Assembly: GCA_035048485.1 (NCBI GenBank)
Contig: CM068590.1
Span: forward strand, 18,340,774-18,404,773
DNA length: 64,000 nucleotides
Source of the DNA: Pteria penguin
Lineage: Eukaryota > Mollusca > Bivalvia > Pterioida > Pteriidae
Reading direction: 5' to 3'
Positions 36,101-51,100 of this stretch are shown piece by piece. A program made the position numbers and the translations under genes. Below the pieces are notes generated by a model. It worked only from the letters and a program-made list of their open reading frames with translations. It ran no database searches and was not told the DNA's origin. Position 1 is the stretch's first letter. Every line of letters begins with the position of its first letter.

Positions 36101-39100
36101 ATTCCATACTTACACACACTCATAGGTTCCCCACAGAGGTCTACATATTTTACCAACAGCATCACATGCTGCTTTGACTGCCGGTGTACAGTCATTACGA
36201 ATACAGTCTGATTTAGTCTCTACACTACGGAGCAACTTCACTGAATTGGTGTCTTGGTTTTCAGCTGTTGTCATTGGAAACCAGGCATTATCCAAACGTA
36301 TGTCATTCATACAAGCTGCAAAGGAGATATGTAAATTAATAGTAGATTTCTATTCTGTACAATGAACACCAAAATATAATAAAACTACCTGTAGATATTT
36401 TTTGTTTTTCCATAAGTGTGCCTGGCTTTTAAACCTAAAACAGGCAACCAGATCAAAATACGTCGTTGAGAGAGGAACCATCCCGAAAAAATGATCTTAC
36501 AGAGGGTCCAACCGTAAAAATACATACTTCCTTGCCTGGTGCAATGCACAGAATATTGGAACCCTGCAGAAACCCACCCACAGCAGTAAGGAATCTTTTA
36601 TTTGCAAAGTCGACTGTGACATGGGACTTCGCTTTTTACTTGCCCATCTGAATAACAGGGCAAAGACGAAACACCTGTGGGTCTTGAACTCAGGATCTCT
36701 TGGTCACCTCAATGACCGAATAATGATCTCAACATTGAATAAATAAATGAATTACACATCTAGTATTAAATAAATGAAAGTTAGATTGTGCAGATACTGT
36801 ACACATTTTATGTGCAAAAAATGAGTGTATTTTCATGTAATGTCATGAGTATAATTTCATGTGAAACTAAAGTCCATGTATTTCTTGGTTATAATGATCA
36901 TTAAATATAAAATATACATAGATAGCATCCGCAAAATGTCCAAGGTGGGGAAACCAAAAATATGTTCCTGTGAAATACATGTGATTTACAGTAATAGAAA
37001 CTTACATTTTTCGTAATCTTTAGGATTTGTCGCATCAATATTTGGAGAATGTTCGTAGGAAACTTCTGCCCCCGCATAGATCTGATCTCCCTTGACTGTC
37101 ATTTCCTGATGTAATAGGTCTGAAGATCCGTATGTTTCGATGAAGTTACTCCCCTCACCGCCATCCATCATAAATGTTATGTGCAGGCCACGTCGCTTCA
37201 CCTGTATGGTGTGCCACTGTCCATCTGATGCTGTGACATCACTCAACTGAAGATTGCGATTGCCGTCACCGAGGTTGTATAGGATCTGTACAGTGTTGTC
37301 AATAATCTGAAATTGTTTAAGTTTTTGTCAAGAAGAACGAACATATATCTTTATTAGAAGGACCCAAAATTTAAGTGCATTAATGATATCTTGGTTGGGG
37401 GGATATAATAGGGCACAAAACCCACAAAATCCATTGAAATAAGTCAAAAGTAGAATGACTGTACCAATATAACTACCATAATCTACATATTGAAATTAAA
37501 TCCTTTCCAAGCAATGAAAAATTTAAAATCTGAAGCATATACCTGGCTGACAGTGAAATTTACCCTGGATAGTACACCACTCTGTCACAATGTAACTTCC
37601 CAGTTAAGGCCAATACCCATTTATAGTTTGACAATGCAAAGTGTCATGTATACCGGTACCATCTGAGTACCTGGTCTCACCTCTGAATTTCAGGGGTCCG
37701 TGAATGTCCACGGTTGTTAGTGCCATAGTCATGTGACACCACTTAGTTTCGTATTTGCACTGTCTAAGTAGATAAAAATAAAATCCATTGGCTAAAGTAA
37801 AGCCTAGACTAGCCATCTTACAATTACGAGAGCTACTTGTTTATCACTGTCCCAAAAAACTCCACTGACGATCTGGATGCAAATTTGAATCCTATTATAT
37901 ACACATTGATGTACTGAAATGCATTATAGATGTATCATTTCTTATCTCTAAGCTTACTCTTCAATAAAAGCAATCACATAAGAAAAATACATCTATACCA
38001 TGATATTTGCATGAAAATTGATGTGAAAGGCAGTAAATGAAGAATTCATGTGTGATTTTCTGTTTTAGCATTGACCATATCATGTAAATTCAAATCTTAG
38101 CAGGGAACCCTTCACTCTCAAACCTTACACAGAAGCAAAATAACAGATTTTAAAGTCTGTCTTATCAAGGCTTGGACTGTGATACATAGTATTTATACTG
38201 TACCGAGCAGGCTATTTCTGAGTTTGATTTCAGTGTAAAATTCTTACATATAACCACAAAAAATAGGTAACTATGGACAAAAACTGGTTTTTCAATTACA
38301 GATTTTCAAACATACAAATCAAAATATATTGTGTATGAGTAGATATCACTGTTTTTCCTTTGACTTGTTCACTTGACTTATCCTTTTGTTTGAATTAATC
38401 CTGAAGAATTTCCTTCATATCATGTGCCTAGGGTATGGATAAGTACTTCCACTTAAATTTGAGATTTTATAATAAAAGAAACAAAACTCAGAACTGACCA
38501 ATTATCTGTCTGTACCAGATCATATTTCATACTGGTATTCTTTACAATAATTTCATAAATTAAAATGCCATTAGAGACCAATTAATTGTCCTTATGTCAA
38601 TCCCCAAAGTAAACCCTTCATGCATGACAGAAATGGGAGGTGTCAATTACGCCTAAGAACTTATTCCAAACAAGTGAAATAACAAAGTGGTTGTAAAAAA
38701 AATGACTTAAACGTGCCTGACAGCAGGTTTAAATATTCACTTGTTTAAAATTATTTGACTAGATATAGAGGATTTTAAAAAGATTTATTGCTTAAATATC
38801 ACATTGATAAAATATTGTATCGATTATAACAAACACCAGTGAAATATCACAAGAATTCAATTTTAATGGTGACCTATCCTTTTCACTACCAAGTTATGTT
38901 TATTTATCTCATAATACTAAAGACGACAAAAATAGTACTGTAATACTCACCTCAAGCTTCATGAATTCTGTCGATACTTCGGCCTGAACGTGGAAAAGTA
39001 CGCCGTCTTTGTCTCGAGACCTATACATTAATTGTATGTCAAGCTCCTTTGTGCTGAGGCTGTTCTTAAAGGCATTTGTCAGTTCCCAGTCCATAAAGCT

Positions 39101-42100
39101 GTTATCATTGAAATCCCGAACTGTGGTATCTGGATTGTATAATATTTAATAGAAAATATCAAATGTGGTAAATTTAAGGGGTCATATTTACTTTTATGGT
39201 TTGTTACATTGTACCCATGTTAAAAAACTTGTTCAATATTTAGTAAATACTGTTGCAATATTAAATGAAAACCTCAAAACATTACAGTGTTTATGTCCAA
39301 AGATAGAAAATATAATGTGAAATGAGCTCCCAAAAAGCCTCTTTACGGTATCCAAGCACAAATCATTGCAACTTTCTTCTATTTAAACGTACATCTCTGG
39401 GTTTTGTTTTCTTGAACCCCAGTAACTTGAATTTCCCATTAAATCAAATTGATTTTAAAGTCCCACCTCTAATTTCTTTATATAAATGTACATCCCTAAC
39501 TGGAACTCCACTTAAGTCGAACTCTTTATCATGGTCCTCTCAAATTTTGAGTTATCAAGAGTCAACTGTGTTTCTATCAGAGCAGTCATGAAATAGCACA
39601 TAAATAAATGCTACAAATCCACTACAATATGAATCATGAAATAATACACAAAGGATAGCACTAATACTGTACTAATAAAATGTAAATCACATTAAAATAG
39701 ATGAATTTCATATTTTCCAAAGCCCTTCTCTGATAACATATCAGTACTGAGTTTATCCTCTGCATGACATGAAATTTTTTTTAATTACCATATGATTGTT
39801 AACAGTGATTTTGGTTGAAGGTATACTTATGAATATCAAGCACTGTATATGACTTACTGTATTGACAGACAGTGCCCCTGTATCCTGGGTAACACACACA
39901 TTCTGCTGCTCCAGGAATAAGCGGGGGACTTGGGAAGGTTGTTAGCTGACAGTCTCCGTTCTGGCATTTTGGACCATTCACAGAATTTTTTCCACACGCA
40001 TCGTCTTCCTCGGGACAACCATCGGTTGTGCCAGCATAGAAACCCTTGGTATACAGATCATACAACTGGAATAGAAATATAAAAGACCATATGGTTTGAT
40101 GTAATTCTATTGTCATGGTGATTATCAAATTGTTACAAACTATTTCTTTTCTCTGTTTTTTAAATTACATTTCTTTTGTAAATATTGCACTTTTGTCAGT
40201 ACTTATTCCTTTTCATGGTAAATGTGGTCTTGCAATCAGGTATGTTAGCTACAAAACACGAAGGTACTGGTTGTTGATCAGAAATCATTAGAGACAACAT
40301 CCCTTGCAGGTTCTGTGGCTAACAGTGCAGAAATGCTCTTCAGCATATACAAATCAAAAGACTATAGTTATTGATAAAGGGTCTGTAAGAATAAGTGACA
40401 AAAGATTTTCCTTTGTTTATTAGAAAGTGTATTATATTTTTCTTTCATATAGAAAAGATTGCTTTTTGTTTGTGTCACAATGTTCATTATATATTCTGAC
40501 ATAAAAATGTTTCTATTATACATCCATTGTTAATAGAGCAATTAATAGTGACTCCAGTAAGCACCATCTCCCCTCTTCCTATAAAAAACTATTACTTCCT
40601 TTTATATGATCTAAATTGGTAATATTTTTATTTCTAATCCTCCTCACATGCCTGAAAAATCCTCTTCACGTGCCTAAATGACACTCCTCACATGCCTCAA
40701 TGATCCTCCTCACATGTCACAATAATACTCCTCACATGCCTAAATGATATTCCTCACATGCCTCAATGATCCTCACAAGCCTCAATAATCCTCCTCACAT
40801 GTCTCAATCATACTCCTCACATGCTTCAATAATCCTCAAATGCCACCATGATACTCCGCACATGCCTCAATGATACTCCTCACATGTCACAATAATCCTC
40901 ATACATGCCTCAATAATTTTTCTCACATGCCTCAATGATATTCCTCACATGCCTCAATGATATTCCTCACCTGCCTCAATAATTTTCCTCACATGCTTCA
41001 ATGATACTCCTCACATGCCTCAATAATCCTCCTCACATGCCTCAATAATCCCTCTCACAAGCCTCAATGATGTTCCTCAAATGCCTCAATGATCCTCTTT
41101 ACATGCCTCAATAATCCTCCTTAAATGCCACAATGATAATGAATACTCACCTCATTATTATGCCTCAAGTTCCTCATGCAGCCCTTGAACTTAGTTTGTA
41201 TCACATTGGTGGGATACGAGGGTGCAGAATAGCGGCCTCCCAGCTGAAGCTGAGAATGGACATTGAGGAAAATATTTTCTCCCTTGGTGGCACCACGTGC
41301 CTCACATGGACTACGATCCTGTGCCGATCCTTCAACACTCTCTGCCTTCAGACAGTGATCCACTGTCAGAGTCACAAGCTAAAATCAAAACATTCAAATG
41401 CATTTTAATAATATCTAGCATCAAAAATATGCACTGCAGTACTTTCTTACTTTCTTACTATTAACTATAGACGGTCTTTCAGATCAAATCTTTTCTCATT
41501 TGCATATATGTTTTTAAAATATGGAGCAATCATTACATATCAAGTGTTGGATTGCCATTGAAATTTTTATATCTCATTCTGCTTATTTACACAAAATTAT
41601 TTTAAACACCATATAGATCCTATCCTGCCTGTATCTTGTTAAAGATTAAAAATATTTATCACTGTATCTGATGTAAAACGATTATGACGTCATCAAATTC
41701 TATGGAAATCAATCTAAAACTCTGGGAAATGATAGTCCACAAATGACTTTTCATAGGAAATTGATGATGTCATAACTGTTTTAATGACAAATACCGTCCC
41801 AACAGCAAGTGACTCTGTTTAACAGTAAGACTCAATAGATGACATAACATGACTTCTTTTAATCAAATATTTTTTGTTTACCTTGCCCTGTCGTCTTATA
41901 TCTATCTGATGCCATTTGCCATCATTCAGCTTTGGCATCCTGATTTTGCCCTCCGAATCTTTGCCGTTGACAGTTAGGGTTAAGCTTCCTGTCCCATGAT
42001 CTATCGTCAGCTCAGGATAACCGTTCCTTAACTGTAAGACTACATAGTCTCGTGGATCCATCGTGCCAAGTTCACGCACTGGGCCGTTATACATTATCAG

Positions 42101-45100
42101 ACCATTCTCGTTTCTTGTGACGATTTTCACACTGGTGACAGAATTTTCACATTGCTGTAGAGTTTGGTATAAAGCATATCCTGTACCGTCAAATCCATGC
42201 CGCGTCTGTTGGCAACGAGGACCATCAAATTCAGGAGGACATTTACAACTGTAAACAGTGAAAATATTTATCATGATCAAATATAAAAAAAATTTTGTTT
42301 GTAAAATTCTGATACTCTCTTGAAGCAATAAAGTTGAACAAAAGGTAATGTTAAATGAAGAATTAAGGAATATGAGGCCTTGAAAAATAATTTTAATGAA
42401 AAATGAAACAACATCTTTCAGTACATAAGATGTACATGTTCGATTTGAAGATTCGAATTATAGATTAAATATGGAGGTCACAAGGCCAATATTTATGAAG
42501 TTTGTCATTAGTAACAACAGATGGATATAGAAGAGTTTTGTGTTGCTCCAGGATTATTTCATCTATATGACCACAAGAAAAGGTATGAACATATGATAAA
42601 TAATGAAAAAATGAAAAAAAAAATCAAAGTCCAATAACTCTGTAACAACTGGACAGATGTTTTTCAAAACTTAAAGGACTCTTCCTCTACATTATCTAAG
42701 CATTCTGCATAAGTTTCATGACAAACCACTGACGTTTATTTAAGTTATTGCGTCCAATAGAAACTGTCATTATCCTATCAATGTAAAAAATCAAAATCCC
42801 ATAACAACAAGGCAATCTTTGTTCAAAATCAAAAGGGCTCTTCCTCTTTGTTATCTAAGCATTCTGAATAAGTTTCATGAAAAACCACTGAGGTTTACTT
42901 AAGTTATCGTGTCCATAGTGGACGGACATCGCCATACCATAATACATCCCGTCTATGACAGGCATATAAAAAGTATATCAAAAAAATTTGATTTCCTTAT
43001 TTCTTCACTCTACCAGTTACAAATAATTTTATATTAATCTTTAAACGAAATACTTATGCCAAAACATGCATTATGCTCTTACCTGATAACTCCCCACCAA
43101 TCTTTATTACAAGTTCCTCCATTTGCACAATATGCAGCACTGCACTCGGTGACATTTGTGGCAGCTATACAGCCACATTCAGCCTGAACTTCCGTTTCCA
43201 CACCAACGTATGATGATCCCTTCGCATCCACCAAGTTCGGGGAATCCTTGACTATTAATTTATTAAAGCACCCTCCTCCTTCACAGATTTCACGTAAACA
43301 CATGTCTATGTTTACCATAGCAATTTTTGCATTAGGAGGTAAAGTTCTTTGGAACTGCAAGAAAAAATAAAAATTCCTGAGCTACCATGCATAAGTAAAT
43401 ATAGAAAGCTTCAAAAGTAATAAAACACATGAAATGAATAATAATACATAAAAAATTGAAAATTTAGATCACTTCAGGACACGTATAAAAGTTTTGTGAT
43501 ACTTGACTGACCTATCGCTTTCGTGGAATATTTACTGAAATTCGTGACGTCAGAATATATTTTTAATGTTTTTCCTGCATAAATGGAAGGTTCGATTTAA
43601 AGAAGTAAACAGTCCAGAAATGTGAGACCATAAGTGAAAGTCAAGATCTACCAAGTGAAAAAATATTCATACAGTGTTTCAAAGTGGCGTCGGCCATATG
43701 CCATTTGCTGATTAAAACTCCAAATGGCCGAAAAATGTGTCCTGTACCTGCCAAAATGGCCTACTATTTCTTTGTGAAGCAGACAGAATGGCTGACAATT
43801 ATCTACTTGAAACGGACAGTCTCTTGGTCAAGTTTGCTTGCTGATTACTTTCCAACAATTGATTATATAATTATAATGTAATAGCAATTTTCATTGGGTT
43901 GATTTGGAATAATAGCGTCACACGTCACTTCTATCTATCATCATTTATATCTGCATTAAACTTCGTAGGCGATTTTAAAACTTTCTCGACGGCCATTTTC
44001 TCTGATTTCATGGGAATTTTTTTCCAAATATGGGTAGACCACATGACATATTACACATCATCTCTATTTAAGACTGTACTTTATAGTTATGAAGATCGCT
44101 CCATCTATTTGCATATTGGCGCTTACATGTTAAAACAGGCCTTGATCGCATGTACATGTTTCAAGTGTTACACTACGATTTCTCCAAACAAATCAGTGTG
44201 TCACATGGTCTTCCCCATATTTGGAAAAATTCCCAAAAAGTGTGATTGTGATTCACAATCAGCTTGCGTCAGTACAGCGAATGGCACAGCGTTGAAGCCC
44301 TAACACACAATAAACTACCAAATATTAACAAGTGTTAAAGCGATATATTGAAGCTAGGGTCTGATCTGTACATATCACAAGGATGACTTTCTTAACATAA
44401 TGCGAATAGCACAAAAAGCTTTGACACGTCCAGCTAATACAGCTGGATGTGAACGTGGATTTTCTGTACAGAATCAGACACTGACTCCACCGTGCAATCG
44501 CCTTAATACAAAGACTCAAGATCAGTTAATGAGAATAAAGATTAATGGTGAAAAATTGGTAGATTTGGTAGGAGCATTATCTGAATGGAAAACAAAACAA
44601 ACAGAAAACTGTTCAGTATTGCTGCAAAGAATTGGATAAAAGAAATTTTGTGCATTAATTTACTTTTTTCATTATTTTTGCTGAAGAGAAATAAATGGCC
44701 TAAAATGCTTTGAGGTTTAGGACAATATGGCCTATGCTTTTTTGATGAAATAGGCCATATGTCCTATAATATTTCATTTCAATCTGAAACACTGTTCATA
44801 TGCTAAAAGCAAAGTCTATTGACAACTTCAACAATTAAAGATTTTCAATAAAATGTATAAAAATAGTTCATACCTCAGTTCTATCTTTATCGACAATACC
44901 ATCCAGTTTACTCGACTGATAGTATGGTGAGCCCCTAGCAGCATATCGCACGTCACAGTATTTGACATTATCAACCTCGGTATCCATGACGCTGACTATC
45001 TGAACTTCTGAATTTGGGGTCAACTTTGATTTTAACAAATTACGAAATTTGACCAATGGGCTATTATCACCATTGATAAACTCAGCAGCTGTGATGCCTG

Positions 45101-48100
45101 TAAATCAAAACTAAACCATTTACAAATTTCCATATAAATATCTTTACAAATTTATTTGTTTCTTATTGTATAAGGACATATCCAGCTCGCAAAACTTTTA
45201 TATCTCTGCACTAAAGAGTTCCTCTTATAAAATGCAATTGATGACAAGACAGATAACTCTAATTTAGTCATGAATAAAGCTCCAGGGTTGCCAGGAATAT
45301 TGCAAATACAGATTTTCTCTCTCTTTTCTCTGATTCATTCAAAGGATTATGTATCCAATATATTTTACTTCATATATGAAGAGAAAATGTCTGCCATTAA
45401 AGAAAATATTGAATAACATTTGTTTTTAACTATGCATGGCAATGAAAAATGTTTGAATTAGTCAATCAAGGAAATTGAAAAAACTCCAAATTTTCATTCG
45501 GTAACCACATCAGACATCACTATGAGTCTCTATGATAGACCGTAAGGAAGAACTGGTTCAGTTTTGAAGCAAATCTATCTTAAAACTCAATAAGTAGGAT
45601 ACGCCCTTAAGGGCTTGGCAGGAAATATTACGAATATGCTGAAAGCCTGGTATGTGTAGAAGTAGAAGATTTTTGTTTGTTTGATTCTTGTTTTATGTCA
45701 CATCCTGATTACAGCACATATATGGTGGTATGTCCCACAGAAATGAAGACCTATGCAGTAGACCCACCCAAAGAAGAAAGGGATCTTTTACGTGCCACAT
45801 CTTGTTATATGGGACCTCGGCTTCTAATGTTTCATCTAAATAATGACAAACCACCGATGGAATTTGAACCTGAGACCTCTTGACCCACTGACGAATGAGC
45901 ACAGTCTTGATTGAGATTAGAGGTTTTAGAGGTCTGGTACATCACTTTTAACCTCTTCCAAAGCTTACAGGAAAAAGTACTGAGGGAAGTATTTTCAAGC
46001 ATGATCATTCCTTATCTACCGGTAAGTATGTTTAGACTCTGTATTGCAGGAAGAGTTTAAGTAATATGAGATCAAATTCAAATCTAAACCAGAGAAGTTT
46101 AAAGGTAAATAAATATATACTCAGTGCAAGTGCTTAACCTAGGTCACACTATTACAAAATCAACCTCTGACTGAAGGCACTGGAATGTTTTTAAAAAATG
46201 GCAAAACAATTTACATTACTTTCAATATTTTTCTTACACTATCAAAACAAAATATATCAAGAAATGTTTTAGATTTTGTATTTAAAAATCAGGAGCTGAC
46301 ATTTATCTGTGAAAGATTTTGACCATTGTAATAGCCAAAAAGTTAATTCACACACCTTTTTGCAATCGGCCTCGGCCGATTGTATAGGATGGTAAATTTA
46401 CTTTGAGAGCTCATGAGCAAACTCCATTAGCGTGGCATGTTGGGTAAAAATCTAGTACTAAGAAACAATATTAACACAGTCATAATTCTGCTGTAAATAT
46501 TGAGATTTCTAGAAATAAATCTTATAAAATGTTCAAAATTTAAAAAAAAAAAAGATTTGCTCACTACACAAACCAACTTATTTCCGAATATTAACGATAA
46601 CATCCGAGAGACTTTCCTAAAAAGGAAAAAAGGCATGGCTCCTTTCCTAATAAAGAAAAAATGAGGCGAGGCTTTATAAATTTTAGCGGGGAAAATCATA
46701 ACTGTGCATAAAAAGATGGTTTCAAAAACAAGTACATGTAATTCCTATTTACATAAAGCCATTTGGCTTTGTGACCAACAGCTTGAAGATTTAATGCTAT
46801 TCTGATTGCAACCTAAGCTTTTTAAAAAGCTACACATGTAAACATATTACACTGTTGCTATTAACAATCTGCTTGAACTCTTCCAGCACAATAGTATTTC
46901 TTGCCGTCAGTTTTTTCCCTAATTCTTTAAGTCAACATATGTTTTTGTCACAGACAAAAATTATTGATCATAAAGCTAGGAATCAATAAGAAGCATAATG
47001 TAAAACAAAAAAAATTACCTGTAAGTCGAACGGACCCAGATCTATATGGGGCTTCCTCTGGCAAGTCTTCGATCTTAATGTTAACATACGATGTTATGGT
47101 GTTCTTAAGTTTTGTGTCATACACGTCCACGTTCAGTTTATGTGTACCTGTGGGTACATGTGCCAACATCTTAACTTTACCACCAACTTCATCAACCCTG
47201 TTAAGAATTTAAAAAGAAATGTTATTATCATATCTTATTTGTTTGATTCTAGTATTAAGTCACACCACTATTATTAAACTCTATGGTAATGGCATCTTCC
47301 AGATGAAATGCAGAGAAATTTATACCTTTGCGACAGACCACCCTGAAGCAGTGAGGGATCTTTTGCATGCCAAGTCTACCATGACACAGGACCTCAGTAT
47401 TTACTATATTATCCAACGATAGGACACCAACTAGTCATTGTCAAGACTTGAACCTGGGAACTTTTGTCACGAACCTACTACTAAACCGACTGAGCTGCGC
47501 CGTTCTGGTTGTCATCATAAAATCAAAGTTATCGTACATTTATTTAAGAAATAACACTGTAGCATATGGAAGCACAGGTATGTTCTTCACAAATACAGGA
47601 CAGATGATCAGACAGGCAGACAAATGAAAAATGATGAACTTTGGAATCTTATGTGTAACTGTTTTGAAGGAGACCCAAAAAAGGGTACCATTAACTTATA
47701 TAAGGATTTTTGTACATGATTTAAGTTTGATTTATAACTTCGCAATTTATAAAGAAAAAAACCCCAGTTTAAATCAAACATGGAATCATTATTATACATA
47801 TAACGTAAAATTAGATATTGGCTGTACATGGAGCTCCTCCTTATCACATACTTACTGAAAGTAATTACTGGCCCCTTTTGGTCCTGTTAGACGGAACGTT
47901 TTATCCCCTCTGTCATTATCATCAAGGTCTTCGTAATGCACGCTACCAATGTAGATATTTTTGAATAAACCTAATGAAAGAATTTAAGAATGTGTATGAA
48001 TTATTGAATGAAGCAATCAATTGTATTGTATTTTTTAGAAATCAAACTTGTGATGAATATTATGATATAGTGACTACAGGCTGCTTCGTTTGTTTATCTA

Positions 48101-51100
48101 AATGCTATGGTTTATAACTTCACCCTTATTTTGATGCTCAATGTTTTTCCAATTTACTCCACTAGGGAATCAAATTCACACTGTGCACAAAATACACCAG
48201 ATGGCTGTTTCCCTTTACTCATTTATGGTTTAACATATCATTACATGATGGCAACAGTGTTCTTAGATGCCGGATAGTGAAGTTAGCATCTAATAGACCC
48301 ATTCACAATAACTGCAGGACTGACATCCTGGGGGAAGAAATGATCACTGTTCCCCCAAAATGACGTAAGACACAATCAATATACGATTATGACTTCAAAA
48401 TTTTTAGGGAAACGTAACTATTCTTCCCCCAAAACGTTAGTCCGGCAGTTATTGTGAAAGGACCTATAAAACACTAAACTTCTGCAAAAACATGTGCACT
48501 GGTACACTTATTTACTAGGCCAAAGATTACACTGACACCTAAGATAGTGCTCTGTCACCACACTAAGTTCACCTACATATACCTTAAATATTATAGATGA
48601 CAGTTTTGATATATCGATCCATTTTTTTTTCTAATGGTAAACCATGTAAGGTGAAATTAAAGTAAAACAAGTCAAATATTTGGTTATGACATTACAGACA
48701 TAACAACTGAATGTCCACTTAGGTTAATTTCTTAATAGAAAAAACAGACCGGTGCATTTCCAAGTAGTAAATTTTACGTCTATAATACTACCTTTGTAAT
48801 TGAACACATGAATGTCCTGTGTCCCTGAAGAACTTTTGTGCTCATTAACATCCCCAATTTCGATAGTAAGTGTATTGGTGGCAGTTCGACCTTTTGAACT
48901 TTGGTCACGATGACCCCTCATGTCGGTCATTATAATTGGCATATAGTAAAATTTGGTGGCTTCTCGGTCGAATTTTACTTTTGATGTTATAACGGCTGTT
49001 CCTTTCCCATTATCGCCATCTGTAAGTAAGAAAACAATAATATATAAGTGCTTTTATAATGATCGGTGTCAGATAGGGGTTACCAGATCAAATGCATTAG
49101 AACTATACTTGTAGTGAGAATTCAGTGTTAAGTGGGAGATTTTGAACTGGACAATTCAGTACTTTTTCTAAACGATTTTCAATTAATCTTACTTATATTT
49201 TAGTAAACTGGCTGGAAATAAAGCTGCCCTTACAGGAAAGTACAATCTGCGGGGAACAATTTTTAACAAACATAATTTTGGTCAATGATTAACACTGATC
49301 ATGAAAATATGACCTTGGGTCAAGGTCGTGACACTTTCTTGTGTCATGGGTAACAAAAGTGACATCTTGTGTAACAAGTATCATGAGTATAGAATATAAA
49401 CCCATTGAATCGTAGTCTGGAAAAGCTTTGAATGAAATAAAGTCCTGTCATCTTGACCTTCAAATTACTTTATCAAGAGGAACATTTCTCCAATAAAAAA
49501 TATTACTAATTATACTTACTTGAATTATATCTCAAGTCAAAGTATTGACAAGTTGGATTTTGAGCACAAGGAGGCAACGCGAATGTGAATGGTCCACCAT
49601 AAGGGGCTGCATCTGCATCGGCTCCGCGGAGTGTAATGACTGTTTGAGGAGGTTCATTCTCCATGACAACAGGTTTTGGATCACCGAAGAAGTGTGGATC
49701 ATTGTCATTGATGTTGTTCAGACTGACAGTTAAGGTTGCAGTGCCAGTTTTGGGAGGCAGTCCTAAATAAAAAATCATCAAATGTCTTCTACTGCTAATT
49801 TTGAAATAATATTAATTTTAAACCACGTGATCAGAATCTTTGGCAAAGGACTTTACTCTCATTCTCCTCTACTAAGGGATGAATAAAACATATCCCACTT
49901 TATAACATTTCACACAAGAATTAGCTTTGATACAAATAGCAATTTGCTTTTATATTTGGAATCAATTTTTAAAAAATATGTCTTTGTTTTTCTAGTAAAC
50001 TACTCTAAGCAGCTCTTGGTAACTGAATTACAATTAAAAATTTGCACAATTTTTATTTTATAAATTACGCATTTCAATAAATTTGCATTACAATAGAGTG
50101 AACAACTTATGAATGATTAAACACTTTGCATGACAAATATGTATCATTCAATTTCCTATACTGAAGAATCTCATGAATTATACACCAAAGTTACTTCACC
50201 TACATGGTCACACCTGCTTGATGTTTTTCTTATTAAACTTTTATCTAGTATGCAACAAAAGTTAAGGTTCTTGAAATGTCGTTGTATCCCATGACAATGA
50301 ACTTCATTTGATTTCAAATTTACATATAATATGTATACTAATGAAACACTAATGCCTCCGGCGGCAACAAAATCCAGAAAGTAATTTTTGGCGTGAAGGT
50401 CATTGTCAGTCATTTTTAGCATGAAGGTCATTGTCAAGGTCAAAAGGTCACCGACTTTGGTGTCATTTGAAAGGGCTTCATTAGATGTATATGCATGTGA
50501 AATATGAAGTCTCTATCCCTCATGGTTCTAAAGTTATGGCCAAGGTTTAAGTTGACGACAGACAAACAAACAGACAGACAAACAAACAGACAGGACAAAA
50601 ACAATATGGCCCTGATCTATCGATCCGGGGGCATAATAAAAATTACCTCTATCAATGGCAAGAATTTTGACTACATGGATGCGGATCTTCTCAAAATCCA
50701 GAGGATTCCTAACGCGAACAACACCATTGGAATCTATTTTGAAGAAGAAATCTGGAGTTTCATTCCTGGGTTTGCCAGAGATGAAGAAACTGGAAAGAAA
50801 AGACGATCAATTATTATATAGAAATTATCAGTCTAGAGGATCATTTTGGGTTAACAATAATTTTGCACTCTTTATGAAAGAAGTGTACTGAGCTTTATCT
50901 CATGAGGGGAATATCATATACTGTTCCAAGTTTGAATGAATAAAATATCAAAAATTTTGATGAATGGTTTTTATTTCGATACCTTTTTTATCAATAACAT
51001 TCATACAATTCATTCTAAACCAAATGTTTTTTGAAATGGACTTTTGAAAAATCTTTCAGCAAAATTTGTCTTACAAATCATGTCATGTGTTTCTCATTAA

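Noticed and set aside
43899..44303. 134-codon ORF upstream of the transposase remnant
   Set aside because: Covers blocks A and C, which are not protein-like and are not open in the copy in the mL50 intron.
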